62,417 bases of DNA. Origin: Gemmatimonadota bacterium. Lineage in GTDB: Bacteria > Gemmatimonadota > Gemmatimonadetes > Gemmatimonadales > GWC2-71-9. Location of the stretch: assembly GCA_003220935.1 (NCBI GenBank), contig QHTT01000099.1, forward strand, positions 1-62,417, written 5' to 3'. A program made the position numbers and the translations under genes. Under the pieces are notes generated by a model. That model did no database searches. It saw nothing but the letters and a program-made list of their open reading frames with translations, and had not been told where the DNA came from. Below are positions 44,743 to 55,155 of this stretch, one piece after another (positions within the stretch are counted from its first letter, which is position 1; each line of letters opens with the position of its first letter).

Positions 44743-45374
44743 GTCCACCGCCGCCGCCGCGCCTCCGCCACGATCACCGCCGCCGCGCCGTCCAGTCCCA
44801 GCCGCTCGGTGTTCACCACCAGGTCGTAGTTTACAAAGTCGTGGCGGTGGCGCCCGTAGTAGGTCTTCACATACTGGTCGCGCTGGCGGTCGGTCTCGTC
44901 GACGACCTGCTCGGCGCTCGCGGGGTCCACGCCGAGTCGCTGGACGGCGAGCTGCATCCGCCATGGCTTCGATGCGACCACGTAGACGTGCAGGGCATCG
45001 GGGCGCTGGGCCAGCACCGCCTGCGCGCCCCGGCCCACCAACACGATCCGGCCGTGCGCCGCGGCTTCGGCGATCACCCGCTCGGTCATCTTCACGATCG
45101 TCGCCTCGTCCTGTTCCACGCGCGGCGCCGTGGCGGACGAGATGAACATCTCCGGCGACGCCACGGCGAGCGTGCGGGCCAGCCGCTCGAGCAGCCCCGG
45201 CGCCCGCTCCTCGCGCTGCGCCACCTCCTCGGCCGGCAGGCCGGCGCGCTGCGCCACCTGGTCCACGAATTCGTTGTCGATCACCGTCCAGTCCAGCCCG
45301 ACGGCCACGAGGCGCGCGACCTCGGATCCGCCCGAGGCGTATTGCCGGGTGATGGTGATGACCGGCGGCGCCAT
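44739..45374 (-). CDS. Cytidylate kinase-like protein
   Basis: 211 aa. ITITRQYASGGSEVARLVAVGL replaces a normal P-loop, and GRIVLVGRGAQAVLAQRPDALHVYVVASKPWRM plus DETDRQRDQYVKTYYGRHRHD follow the CMK2-like family (cytidylate kinase-like proteins in bacteria). The lack of a GxxGxGK(S/T) Walker A makes phosphoryl transfer uncertain. It lies 3 bases after the SPFH gene and overlaps the protease gene. Confidence 0.82.
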   Translation of the reverse strand: MAPPVITITRQYASGGSEVARLVAVGLDWTVIDNEFVDQVAQRAGLPAEEVAQREERAPGLLERLARTLAVASPEMFISSATAPRVEQDEATIVKMTERVIAEAAAHGRIVLVGRGAQAVLAQRPDALHVYVVASKPWRMQLAVQRLGVDPASAEQVVDETDRQRDQYVKTYYGRHRHDFVNYDLVVNTERLGLDGAAAVIVAEARRRRWT

Positions 45375-45377
45375 GGC

Positions 45378-46295
45378 TCAGGGCTTCAGGTTCTTGCGCA
45401 GGTCCCCGATGTTGAGCAGGGGCAACCCGCCCTCGGTGGGCACGAAGATGATGAGGTTGCTCGAGCTCCGCATGTCGTGCAGCACCTCGATCCACTGCTT
45501 GGTGAGCGCCTCGGGGGAGAGCGTCTGGTTCAAGAGCCGCTGCTGCTCGGTCTGGAGGCGCGCGACCTCGACGCGGTGCCGCTCGGTCTCGATCTGCTGC
45601 TCCTGGGCGATCTTGTTGTTGATGGCCTGCACCACCTGGGGCGGCGGTTGCAGGTCGCGCAGGAAGAACGCCGTGACCGTGGCGATGCGGAAGTTCCCAC
45701 CGCCGGCACGGGGTCGCGTCACCAGCGCGGAGTCCACCAGCGCTTCCATGGTGTTCGCAATCTGGGTGCGCTTGGAGATGTCGTTGATCGAATACTGCAC
45801 CATGCCGTCGCGTACCCCCTTGCGGATGGCGTTGAGCACGGCGCCGCGGATCTGATCTTCGTTCCCGATCTCGGTGAAAATCTTCGGCGCCTGCATCGGG
45901 TCGATCTGCCAGCGGATCGACACTTCCACATGCATGCCCATCTGCTCGCTCGAGAGCGCCTCGATCGCCTCGATCTGCTCGCCGCGGGTGGGCCATTGCT
46001 CCTCACGCGTGGAGTAGCGCTCGATCGACGACCACGGCGGCACGAAGCGGATGCCGGCGAGGAGCGGGGCGGGGTCCACGTAGCCGAAGGCGTGCCGCAC
46101 GCCGACCTCGCCGGGGTCGATCACGACCATGAGCGACCCGATCCCGACGGCCAGGGCGATCGCCGCTAGGCCATAACCGGCGAGCCGCAGCAGGTTGACC
46201 ACGGGGCCGGGACGCTGGGACCGGAGCATTGCGGCGGCGAGCAGCAGGGAGAACGCGATGGCGAGGAGAACGGCGGCGGAAACGAGCTTGCCCAT
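45378..46295 (-). CDS. SPFH/prohibitin-family membrane protein
   Basis: 305 aa. Two N-terminal hydrophobic helices (LVSAAVLLAIAFSLLLAAAML and LRLAGYGLAAIALAVGIGSLMVV) precede the prohibitin-like domain (VIDPGEVGVRHAFGYVD, RFVPPWSSIERYSTREEQW, VEVSIRWQIDP) and a coiled coil (AINNKIAQEQQIETERHRVEVARLQTEQQ). The C-terminus ends in ERYSxxx-free SNLIIFVPTEGGLPLLNIGDL. A scaffold-type membrane protein, third SPFH member in the window. Confidence 0.88.
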   Translation of the reverse strand: MGKLVSAAVLLAIAFSLLLAAAMLRSQRPGPVVNLLRLAGYGLAAIALAVGIGSLMVVIDPGEVGVRHAFGYVDPAPLLAGIRFVPPWSSIERYSTREEQWPTRGEQIEAIEALSSEQMGMHVEVSIRWQIDPMQAPKIFTEIGNEDQIRGAVLNAIRKGVRDGMVQYSINDISKRTQIANTMEALVDSALVTRPRAGGGNFRIATVTAFFLRDLQPPPQVVQAINNKIAQEQQIETERHRVEVARLQTEQQRLLNQTLSPEALTKQWIEVLHDMRSSSNLIIFVPTEGGLPLLNIGDLRKNLKP

Positions 46296-46343
46296 GGGGG
46301 CTCCGAGGGGGGAGACGGCATCGAAAATACGCTATAAGCAATC

Positions 46344-46381
46344 AGCCGTCAGCTATCAGCGAAAACGTGGCGCTGACGGCT
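46344..46381. repeat. Short dispersed hairpin ('agccgtcagc')
   Basis: A 10-base perfect stem (46344-46353 AGCCGTCAGC with 46372-46381 GCTGACGGCT) in the gap between the SPFH and AAA+ genes. The surrounding 'tcagctatcagc' motif also occurs near 30530-30550 (end of cydB) and 37165-37200, so it belongs to a dispersed family. Confidence 0.65.
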
Positions 46382-46401
46382 GACGGCCGACGGCGCCGTG
46401 C

Positions 46402-47874
<1,473 letters not shown>

Positions 47875-47884
47875 GGCTCCATAG

Positions 47885-50671
47885 TTAACCGGCCGCCTCC
47901 CGCGGTGTAAAGAGTCGCGCGGCGGCGACCCCGCGGGCGGGGAGCTCGAGCGTCACGCGGCGGTCGGGCCCGACCGCGATCGCCGCGCTGTTCATCTCGA
48001 CCAAGTTGATGCGACGCGCCTCGCGGAATTCGAACGCCGCGGGTCCGACCGCCACGCTGCGGGCTGTGCCCGTGACGTCGAGCAGCTTGACGACTGCCCC
48101 CTCACCGTCGTCCGCCGGCTTCGCGCCCAGCACGAGGACGCCCGTGTCCTTGATGGACAGCGCGGCGTCCTGCGCGAGGAGCGGCCCGGCGCCCGGGTTC
48201 GCGTAGGGCGGGCTCACGTACAGCGGGTCGCACGCCGCCCAGCCGCGCCGCACCGGCTCGGCGGCATCCCCGGCGGGGGACGGCGCGAGCAGCGAGATCC
48301 GGAAGCGGCACGCGTACTCGCCGCCCTGACGCGCCGCGTAGTTCGTGTGCCAGTAGTTGTTCATCGCGTACGCGAGCAATGTGCCGTCCGGGGCGATCTT
48401 GCGGCGCCATTGGCCGCGGACGATGTCGTTCAGCGCGAACAGGGGCGTGTCCGGGCCGCTCCACAGCACGCCCCCCCCGCTCCCCCCGCCCCCCCCGTCC
48501 GTCCCCTCGTGCAGCCACACCCAGTGCGTGTGGCAGTACCAGTCGCGGCAGCTGCCCGGCTGCTGGTCCTGCTCGACGGTCATCCGTCCCAGCGGGACCT
48601 CAACGTCCACGGTGGGCTTGGTGAATGCGAACGGGAAGGCGACGTACAGTGCTTCCTTGTCGAGCGTGGCGGTTTTCGTGCAGCGGTTTTCGATGTCGAT
48701 CCAGGGCAGCTCGTCGTACAGCGTCACGACGGATGTGATCGCCGCGAATCCGTCCAGCTTGCGCGCGATGACGAGTCGCACTCCGATGCCCGGCAGGCGC
48801 TCCCGCCGGGCGGAGTCGAGCCGGGCGATCGCGACGCTGAGCTCGGGCGCCGCGGCCAGATGCTCGCGGGCGGCGTCGGTCCACAACGCGCTCTTGGCGC
48901 CGCCGGTGACGTACACCAGCTCGTTCAACCCCGACCAGGCGCCGGGTTTCACCCGGTCGCGGCCGTCGCCGCCCGTGAGCGAGTGGATCGCGCCCGTCCC
49001 GGGATCGAGCACGACGTGGAAGCTCCCCGTCTGCGCCTCGAGTCCCGCCCCGCCGTCCTGCGCGGGGTTCGGCGTGCCGGCGCGCTCCGCCAACGCCAGG
49101 TAGCCGAGCGCGGGGACGTCCCGCGCCATGACGAGCGCCGACCCGTCCGGCAGGTCGACGGCGGGCCACTCGCGCCCGTCGGACACGAGCCGCCTGCCGG
49201 CGCCGCCCGGCAGCCGCACCACGTCGGTCCGCGGCCAGCTGGACGCGTTGAAGACGAGTCTGCCTGGGCCTGCCGCGGTCGCGCGCCCGATCCGGAGCAG
49301 TCCCGCCGCCAGCTGCTGCTCCAGCGCGGCCGCAGCGCCGTCCAGGAAGCGGCGCTTGTACTCCCACTGCGCCACGGTCTGCCGCCCCTCCGGCTCCGCC
49401 ACGCTCCCCGCCGCCCCCCAGGTATGCTCTCCGAACAGCAGCAAATCGCGCCAGATCTGGCGACGCTCGTCGGCACGGCGGCGGATGCGCCCAGCGCCCT
49501 CGGCGTCCGGCGCTTCGGTGCGCCCGTCCCACAGCGCGAGCAGCTCGAGGGCGCGTGCCGCGAGCTGCGTGGCCCGATAATGCGCCAGTTCCGCCGCGGT
49601 GGAGGCGGCGCCGTCCTCCCAATAGAGCCCCGTATCGCCACGCCGCACCGGCAGCTTCGACCCGAACCGTCGCTCCACATCGCGAAAGAAGTCTTCCGCG
49701 CGGCCCGCGACCAGGCGCGGGAAGGCATACCGCCGCCGGAACTCCTCGAAGTTCTCGACCAGCCGCTCGTCCATGACGGCGTTGTCCCACTGCGCGCCGT
49801 ACAGCAGGGCGACGTCGTAGGGGTATCCCGGCGAGACGAGCACCGGGTTCGTGAGCAGCCAGTCGGACAAGCGCCGCGCCATCGCCTCGGCGCCGACGTC
49901 GAATCCGAAGCGCAGGGCGTCGCCGTAGTGGTACGCGCGCCAGTGCAGCACCCGGCTGCCGTCGGGCCCCTCCCACCAGTAGAGCTGCGGGTAGGTCGTC
50001 CACTCGCCGGTGAGCCCGACGCGCGTCGCTTCCGCCTCGGGAAGGAGCGGCACCGCCCGCTCCGGGTTCGGGCCGCTCGCCAGGTAGCGCACGCCGCTGG
50101 CCGCGAGCACGGTCGGGAACGTGAGGGGCTGCCCGGGCACGTCGGTGATTTGCGCGCTCAAGTAGCCGAGCCCGCGCTCGCGCGCGAACATGCCGGCGGG
50201 CCAGACGACGCGCGCGAACGTCTCGTGGTCGAGAATCCCCGTCAGCACGTTCGCGAACAGCGCTCCGAACCCTACCTTGCCCTCGCGGATCGCCTGGACC
50301 AGCGCCTCGCCCGCCGCTGGCGAGCGGTTCTCGACGTAGGACAGCACCTGCAGGGCGCACTCCGCGCTCCAACGGTAGTCGGGATGGGCGGGGAGCCGGG
50401 CGAGCGCCGCGTCGAGGTTCTTGCGGTGGATCTCGAGACAGCGCTCCTGCAGGTCCGTGTAGCCGACGTCGGTGTGATTGCTCGCGAGCCAGTACAGCGT
50501 CCAGCGCCGGGGTGGCACGAGCCGCACTTTGCGCCGGGCGACGCGCTGCTTGCCTACTTCGAGCTCGATCTGAAACTCCGACGGCTCGGAGAGCGGCACC
50601 CACACTTCGCCGGCGAATGCCGTCGCCGTCCCGGTGCTGCCAGAGAGGGGGAGGATGCCCGCCGTCCCCAC
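47885..50671 (-). CDS. Glycoside hydrolase family 38 alpha-mannosidase-like protein
   Basis: 928 aa in the main frame, with no signal of its own. The GH38 entry motif [13 protein letters not shown] (Asp68) and [20 protein letters not shown] and a C-terminal beta-sandwich ([27 protein letters not shown]) support a family-38 enzyme, presumably cleaving alpha-mannosides. The frame stays open upstream of the GTG at 50669-50671 and overlaps, out of frame, a Tat signal peptide at 50696-50781. The 5' end is therefore probably damaged by a frameshift or deletion. Confidence 0.8.
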   Translation of the reverse strand: MGTAGILPLSGSTGTATAFAGEVWVPLSEPSEFQIELEVGKQRVARRKVRLVPPRRWTLYWLASNHTDVGYTDLQERCLEIHRKNLDAALARLPAHPDYRWSAECALQVLSYVENRSPAAGEALVQAIREGKVGFGALFANVLTGILDHETFARVVWPAGMFARERGLGYLSAQITDVPGQPLTFPTVLAASGVRYLASGPNPERAVPLLPEAEATRVGLTGEWTTYPQLYWWEGPDGSRVLHWRAYHYGDALRFGFDVGAEAMARRLSDWLLTNPVLVSPGYPYDVALLYGAQWDNAVMDERLVENFEEFRRRYAFPRLVAGRAEDFFRDVERRFGSKLPVRRGDTGLYWEDGAASTAAELAHYRATQLAARALELLALWDGRTEAPDAEGAGRIRRRADERRQIWRDLLLFGEHTWGAAGSVAEPEGRQTVAQWEYKRRFLDGAAAALEQQLAAGLLRIGRATAAGPGRLVFNASSWPRTDVVRLPGGAGRRLVSDGREWPAVDLPDGSALVMARDVPALGYLALAERAGTPNPAQDGGAGLEAQTGSFHVVLDPGTGAIHSLTGGDGRDRVKPGAWSGLNELVYVTGGAKSALWTDAAREHLAAAPELSVAIARLDSARRERLPGIGVRLVIARKLDGFAAITSVVTLYDELPWIDIENRCTKTATLDKEALYVAFPFAFTKPTVDVEVPLGRMTVEQDQQPGSCRDWYCHTHWVWLHEGTDGGGGGSGGGVLWSGPDTPLFALNDIVRGQWRRKIAPDGTLLAYAMNNYWHTNYAARQGGEYACRFRISLLAPSPAGDAAEPVRRGWAACDPLYVSPPYANPGAGPLLAQDAALSIKDTGVLVLGAKPADDGEGAVVKLLDVTGTARSVAVGPAAFEFREARRINLVEMNSAAIAVGPDRRVTLELPARGVAAARLFTPREAAG

Positions 50672-50695
50672 CAGGGCGCCGCGGCGGTCGGTGCA

Positions 50696-50781
50696 GCGGG
50701 GAGCGGGGAGAGGTACCTGCCGACGAGCGGCAAGCTGCCCAGCCAGGCGACGAAGCTGCGGCGGTCGTAGCTGGGCTCCAT
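50696..50781 (-). pseudogene. Tat signal peptide leader, out of frame with the GH38 gene
   Basis: ATG at 50779-50781 gives MEPSYDRRSFVAWLGSLPLV, a twin-arginine signal (RRSFVAWLG), followed by Ala/Pro-rich sequence. It is not in the reading frame of the GH38 body just downstream. Family relatives are Tat-exported with an N-terminal beta-domain after the signal, so this looks like the authentic leader separated by a deletion plus frameshift near base 50700. Confidence 0.55.
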
Positions 50782-50911
50782 GTCAGGCACTTGCGGGAGC
50801 ACGCGTAGTATACCCCCACTCGCTGTGAACGCCCTTGACTCCGGGGGTCCCAACGCTAGGTTCCCCCGCCGAAGGCCCCCCTCAACCGCTACTCTCTTCT
50901 CAGGAGTAAGC

Positions 50912-51142
50912 ATGAAGCGTCTCGCACTCGCCCTCGCCGTCGTCGCGTTGGGCGCCTGTAAGAAGGCGGACCAGCAGCCCGCTCAGCAGACCCAGATGCA
51001 GGACACATCGCACGCCATGATGATGAGCGACACGGCGAAGCACATGATGGCCGACACCGGCAAGATGATGATGGCCGATACGTCGAAGAAGATGGCGCCG
51101 GCGACTCCCGCGGCGAAGCCCGCACCAAAGAAGAAGCCGTAA
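50912..51142 (+). CDS. Small Met-rich lipoprotein
   Basis: 76 aa. The signal peptide LALALAVVALGAC ends in a clear lipobox (LGAC), with CAGGAG at 50901-50906 before the ATG. The mature part is a low-complexity repeat of the pattern DT(x)3-4-MMMxDT, with 13 or more Met, several His, and a Lys/Pro/Ala tail (KPAPKKKP). Met/His clusters of this type bind copper or silver in exported proteins, but no specific family is recognised. A terminator follows directly. Confidence 0.7.
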   Translation: MKRLALALAVVALGACKKADQQPAQQTQMQDTSHAMMMSDTAKHMMADTGKMMMADTSKKMAPATPAAKPAPKKKP

Positions 51143-51168
51143 GGGGCGCGCGCCCCACCAGTGACGAT

Positions 51169-51199
51169 GCCCGGGACTAGCGCCCGGGCTTTTCGTTTT
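51169..51199 (+). terminator. Rho-independent terminator
   Basis: A 7-bp G/C stem (GCCCGGG at 51169-51175, CCCGGGC at 51183-51189) is followed by TTTTCGTTTT. It terminates the Met-rich lipoprotein gene and overlaps the last codons of the convergent epimerase gene. Confidence 0.8.
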
Positions 51200-52160
51200 C
51201 CACGAACCAGCGCACCGTCCGACCCACGGCCTCTTGGGCCGTGTACGGCGGCTGCCAGCCGAGCTCGCTGCGCGCCCGGTCGTCGGCATACGGGTTCTCC
51301 CCGATGACGAAGGATGCAGCGGCCCGCGCCAGCGTGCGCGACGTCAGGACCCCCATGACGACGCGCGCCAGGCCCACGGGGATCGGGATCACCCGGGTCC
51401 GTGAGCCCAGCGCGGCGGCGAAGGCCGCGAAGAACTCGCGCTGCGTGAGCGGCGGCGGCGCATCGCTCGTCACGTGGTACGCGCGGAAACCGAAGCCCGG
51501 CGCCTCGAGCGCCGCGACGACTGCCGCCGCGACATTCCCGGCGTACACGCACGAGAGCCGGTTGGTGCCGGGGCCGATGCGCGGCACGACGCCGAGGCGC
51601 GCGACGCGGATGAGTCGCGGTGTGAACAGGCGGTCGCGCTCGCCGTAAACGACGTTCGGGCGCAGCGCCACCGTGCTGAGCCCGCCACCGGCGGCCTCCC
51701 GCACCAGCGCTTCGGCCATGCGCTTGCTTCGGGCATAGAAGTCGGACTCCACGATCGGCAGGAACGGGGAGTCTTCGGCGCGGCGCTCCGGATCGACGCC
51801 ATATGCGCCCGAGCCACCGTACACGGCGACCGACGAGATATGGACGAGCCGCGCGCCGGCCGTGCCGGCGGCCAGGGTGGCGAGCCGTGTTCCCTCCACA
51901 TTCACCGCGAGGTAGCGCTCCCAGCTGCAGCGGCGCTGCACCACCGCAGCCGCGTGCACGATGCCGCGCACGCCGAGGGCGGCGGCGCGCCACGCGGCAG
52001 GGTCGGTCACGTCCCCTGGGACTGCGTCCGCGCCGAGCCGCTCGACCGCCGCGCGACTCGCCGGGCGCACCAGCGCGCGCACCGACGTGCCGCGGGAGCG
52101 GAGCGCCTCGATCACGTGGCTGCCGACGAGGCCGCTCCCGCCTGTGACGAGCACGGTCAT
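51177..52160 (-). CDS. NAD-dependent epimerase/dehydratase (extended SDR)
   Basis: 327 aa. The Rossmann motif VLVTGGSGLVGSHVIEAL starts at residue 3, with VHAAAVVQ, SSVAVYGGSG and the catalytic YARSK (Tyr-x3-Lys) near residue 150. The C-terminal region resembles 3-beta-HSD/dihydroflavonol reductase-like SDRs. Substrate is probably a sterol-like or sugar ketone/alcohol but unknown. Start ATG 52158-52160 overlaps the YgfZ stop (ATGA). Confidence 0.88.
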   Translation of the reverse strand: MTVLVTGGSGLVGSHVIEALRSRGTSVRALVRPASRAAVERLGADAVPGDVTDPAAWRAAALGVRGIVHAAAVVQRRCSWERYLAVNVEGTRLATLAAGTAGARLVHISSVAVYGGSGAYGVDPERRAEDSPFLPIVESDFYARSKRMAEALVREAAGGGLSTVALRPNVVYGERDRLFTPRLIRVARLGVVPRIGPGTNRLSCVYAGNVAAAVVAALEAPGFGFRAYHVTSDAPPPLTQREFFAAFAAALGSRTRVIPIPVGLARVVMGVLTSRTLARAAASFVIGENPYADDRARSELGWQPPYTAQEAVGRTVRWFVENEKPGR

Positions 52161-53221
52161 GCAGGCCCGACGAATGGAACGGCGAACGGGAGATCGACGA
52201 CCCGCGCGTCGCGGCCCGCGGCGCGAACCATCACCCCCGGGCCTACCTCGCGGCGGATGACGGCGAGGCCGATCCAGCGGCCCCCACCCGCGACGCCGCT
52301 TTCGGGCACCCAGGCGAGGCTCGTCACGCGGCCGACGTCGCGATCGAGGTGCGTCACGCTGCTCCACCCGTCCGCCGGGGCGGCGGGCGGCTCGGCGTCG
52401 AACAGGAGGCCGCGCAGGTAGCGGTTGGTGTGGCCGCGGAAGTGGAGGCGCGAGACGGTTTCCTGGCCGGTGTAGCACCCCTTGGTGTAGGACACGCCGC
52501 CCAGCTCGTCGTAGCGGACTTCCTGTGGGATCGTCTTGTCGTCCACCTCGGCCCCGAGGCGCGGCCACCCGGCCAGAATGCGCGCCAGCTCCAGCGTCGC
52601 GCCGTCGCCCGACACGGCCCCGGCGGCGGCGAGTCGGGCGGCGACCACCTCCGTCTCCGCAACCGGTACGGCGAGCTGCAAGGTGAACGGCGCCCCTTCC
52701 GTCGCGCGCGCGACCTCGCTGGTGCCACCCGGCGCGGGTAGGACGCGGCCCGGGCCCGGCGGGACCGGCAGGCCGGCGGCTTCGGCGACCGCGAGCGCGT
52801 TGGGGCCCGCCAGCCGGTACACCGCCAGCTCGGCCGTGCGGTCTGCGAGGCGCGCGAGACGCGGCGGCACCGAGCGCGTGAAGATCGCGAGCGCGCGCTC
52901 CCGTCCTTCCGCTGGGACCGTGAAGCTCACGGTGGACCCGAGTCTCGAGGTCCAGGCATCGACGACGATCATGCCTTTGGGCGTGAGCAGCGCGCCGTAC
53001 ACGAACGCCCCGTCTCCCGGTTTCTCGACGTCGTTGGTGAGCAGACCCTGGGCGGCACTGACGGCCCCGGGGCCGGTGAGTGCGACGAGCCCGGCCTCGA
53101 CGCGCGCCAGGACGGCGCCGGTACGCAGGGCGGCGAGCCGCACCGGCGAGACCGTGCCCGGGGCTAGCCGGGCGACAGTGGCAGGCCCCGCGGTCGGCAG
53201 CGGTGGAGGAGCGTCGGTCAT
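52157..53221 (-). CDS. ygfZ: YgfZ/GcvT-like folate-binding protein
   Basis: 354 aa. The signature KGCYTGQE lies near residue 250 (SYTKGCYTGQETVSR), preceded by IPQEVRYDELGG and early LTNDVEKPGDGAFVYGALLTPKG. YgfZ uses folate to support repair or maturation of iron-sulfur enzymes. In this operon it may help the [4Fe-4S] protein GlcF. It overlaps both neighbours by 4 bases. Confidence 0.9.
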   Translation of the reverse strand: MTDAPPPLPTAGPATVARLAPGTVSPVRLAALRTGAVLARVEAGLVALTGPGAVSAAQGLLTNDVEKPGDGAFVYGALLTPKGMIVVDAWTSRLGSTVSFTVPAEGRERALAIFTRSVPPRLARLADRTAELAVYRLAGPNALAVAEAAGLPVPPGPGRVLPAPGGTSEVARATEGAPFTLQLAVPVAETEVVAARLAAAGAVSGDGATLELARILAGWPRLGAEVDDKTIPQEVRYDELGGVSYTKGCYTGQETVSRLHFRGHTNRYLRGLLFDAEPPAAPADGWSSVTHLDRDVGRVTSLAWVPESGVAGGGRWIGLAVIRREVGPGVMVRAAGRDARVVDLPFAVPFVGPA

Positions 53222-53898
53222 CGTGCGGCGAGGGCGAGCAGTTCGGCGGGGTCGTGCCCTGCGAACGAGGACCACACCAGGTCGGCGCCGGCTCCGGCGA
53301 GCGCGACGGGGGTGTGACTGGTGGTGAGCATGGTGCAGTGCATCCCCGCGGCGCGAGCGGCCCGCAGCCCCGGGAGGGAGTCCTCGATCACGACGCAGTG
53401 GCCGACCGGCAGGGGCCGGCTGCGGTCGAGCGCGCCGTGTGCGGCGAGGTAGCCCGCCGGGTCGGGCTTGCCGCGCCCCACGTCTTCGGCGGCGACGAGC
53501 ACGTCGAAATGGCGTCGCAACCCCGCGCGGTCCAGCACGAGGTCGACCTCCCGCCGCAGCGCGGCCGAGACCACGCCGAGTCGAAAGCGCTCCGCCGCGC
53601 GTGGCACGAACGCGGCCGCGCCCGGCACGAGCGCAAGCGATCGATCGATGAGTCGCTGATACACGCGGGATTTCTCGGCGAGCAGGCGCTCCAGACGCAT
53701 CGCCGACAGCGACTTGCCCGCGCGCACGAAGGCCTCGATCAGGCAGCTGCGGTCGTCGAAACCCAGGAAGTCGGAGTAGTACTGCTCGCGCGTGAGCGAG
53801 AGTCCTGCCTCGCCGAGCACGGCGCCCAACGCTGCCCGATGCTGCTCCTCGTCGTCCGCGATCACCCCGTTGAAGTCGAACAGTACCGCTTCGATCAT
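53218..53898 (-). CDS. HAD-family phosphatase, possibly phosphoglycolate phosphatase
   Basis: 226 aa. HAD motif I is FDFNGVIAD (nucleophile Asp8), motif II sits in GVVSAALRREV, motif III Lys in GRGKPDPAGY, and motif IV VVIEDSLPGLRAA. The cap is of the beta-phosphoglucomutase type. Its place between glcF and ygfZ in a glycolate oxidase operon suggests phosphoglycolate as substrate, producing glycolate for the oxidase; this is inferred. The ATG at 53896-53898 is separated from glcF by 6 bases. Confidence 0.85.
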   Translation of the reverse strand: MIEAVLFDFNGVIADDEEQHRAALGAVLGEAGLSLTREQYYSDFLGFDDRSCLIEAFVRAGKSLSAMRLERLLAEKSRVYQRLIDRSLALVPGAAAFVPRAAERFRLGVVSAALRREVDLVLDRAGLRRHFDVLVAAEDVGRGKPDPAGYLAAHGALDRSRPLPVGHCVVIEDSLPGLRAARAAGMHCTMLTTSHTPVALAGAGADLVWSSFAGHDPAELLALAAR

Positions 53899-53904
53899 GC
53901 TCCC

Positions 53905-55146
53905 TCAAGCATAATAGCCCGCCGCGCGGTACGACTCGTCGAGCAGTTCCACCGGGTGACGCGCCGTGGCGCGCAGCCCGCCGGCAGCGAGCCCCGCCCC
54001 GAGCTGCATCAGGCACCCGGGGTTGCCGGTCGCGACCACCTGCGGCGACGCGGTGCGGAGCGACGCGAGCTTGGGTGCGAGCACTGCGCGCGACATGGCG
54101 GGCTCGAGCAGGGTGAACAGTCCCGCGCTGCCGCAGCACTGGGCGGCGTCGGGGAGGGACACGACGCGCAGCACCGGGATCGCCGCGAGCACGCGGTAGG
54201 GCTCGTCGGCGATCCGCTGGGCGTGCAGCAAGTGGCACGGCGGATCGTAGGCCACCTGGGCGTCGACGGGGGCGCCGGGCCGGGGGCCCCGCGCGGCGAG
54301 CAGCTCGGTGACGTCGCGCACCCGCGTCGCGAACCTCGCTTCGGCCACCAGGTGGCCGTACTCCTTCAGCATCGCCCCGCACCCCGCGCTGTTGACGACG
54401 ATCGGCTCGTCGCCGTCGCCGAACGCCGCGACGTTCGCCCGCGCGAGCCGGCGTGCCTCCTCGCGCAGCCCGGCGTGAGCATGCAGTGCACCGCAGCAGA
54501 CTTGCCCTGGGACCTCGCGCACCGCGTAGCCGTTCACTTCGAGCGTCCGCACGGTGGCGTCGTGGACGTGGGAGAAAAGACCGTCCATGACGCAACCTCG
54601 GAATAAGGCGACGGACTGCCGGACAGTCGGACTGTCGGACGGTGGCTGCCGACGCTTTCCGTCCGGCCGTCCGAGCGTCCGACCGTCCGACGGCTTCGTC
54701 GCCGCGAGCATCCCCATGGCGAACCGAAACCTCCCCCACCCCGCCAGCCGGCTGGGAATGCCCGTCGCCCGGAGCGCCCGCGCGAGCGTGTAGGCGATGC
54801 GCGACGGGCCCGGCGTCGTCAGCGCCCACAGCGCCGCGCGCGCCAACGGGGCCGGGCGGCGCTTGGTGGCGAGCAGCGCGCGGGCTGCTTCGATGCCGCG
54901 TCCGTAGCCCACACCCGAGGGGCAGACGGGCTCGCAGCCGCGGCAGCCGAGGCAGCGGTCGAGGTGAACGACGACGGCCGCGTCGTCGGGGGTGAGCTCG
55001 CCCGCCTCGAGCGCACGCATCAGCTCGATGCGTCCGCGCGGGCTATCGGCTTCGTCGCCGGTGGCGAGGAAGGTGGGGCACGCCTGGAGGCAAAAGCCGC
55101 AGTGGACGCAGGCGTCGAGCGCCTCGAACCCGCCGCGCTCAGACAT
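53905..55146 (-). CDS. glcF: Glycolate oxidase iron-sulfur subunit
   Basis: 413 aa. Two [4Fe-4S] clusters are indicated by CVHCGFCLQACP and CLGCRGCEPVCP, and two CCG-type domains by CCGALHAHAG ... GCGAMLKEYGH and PPCHLLHAQ ... CCGSAGLF with GNPGC. It passes electrons from the GlcD/GlcE flavoprotein to the quinone pool. Around residues 150-182 the linker contains KPSDGRTLGRPDGKRRQPPS..SPTVRQS, translated from a 'gtcggacggtcggac' palindrome; family members lack it. The start is 9 bases after the GlcE stop. Confidence 0.92.
   Translation of the reverse strand: MSERGGFEALDACVHCGFCLQACPTFLATGDEADSPRGRIELMRALEAGELTPDDAAVVVHLDRCLGCRGCEPVCPSGVGYGRGIEAARALLATKRRPAPLARAALWALTTPGPSRIAYTLARALRATGIPSRLAGWGRFRFAMGMLAATKPSDGRTLGRPDGKRRQPPSDSPTVRQSVALFRGCVMDGLFSHVHDATVRTLEVNGYAVREVPGQVCCGALHAHAGLREEARRLARANVAAFGDGDEPIVVNSAGCGAMLKEYGHLVAEARFATRVRDVTELLAARGPRPGAPVDAQVAYDPPCHLLHAQRIADEPYRVLAAIPVLRVVSLPDAAQCCGSAGLFTLLEPAMSRAVLAPKLASLRTASPQVVATGNPGCLMQLGAGLAAGGLRATARHPVELLDESYRAAGYYA
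54615..54700. repeat. 'gtcggac' palindrome cluster translated inside glcF
   Basis: The block reads GGACAGTCGGACTGTCGGAC at 54620-54639 and, 21 bases on, GTCCGGCCGTCCGAGCGTCC followed by GACCGTCCGACGG. The same units occur at 2172-2210, inside the signal-peptide region of the sorbosone-dehydrogenase-like gene. In both genes the repeat is read in frame as Ser/Pro/Thr/Val/Arg-rich peptide (SPTVR-type). Confidence 0.75.
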
Positions 55147-55155
55147 GCATCGGCT

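Noticed and set aside
48470..48510. Homopolymer-rich 'cccccccgctccccccgcccccccc' run in the GH38 gene as a frameshift site
   Set aside because: The reading frame is continuous and conserved on both sides (Gly-rich loop GGGGGSGGG), although sequencing error there cannot be excluded.
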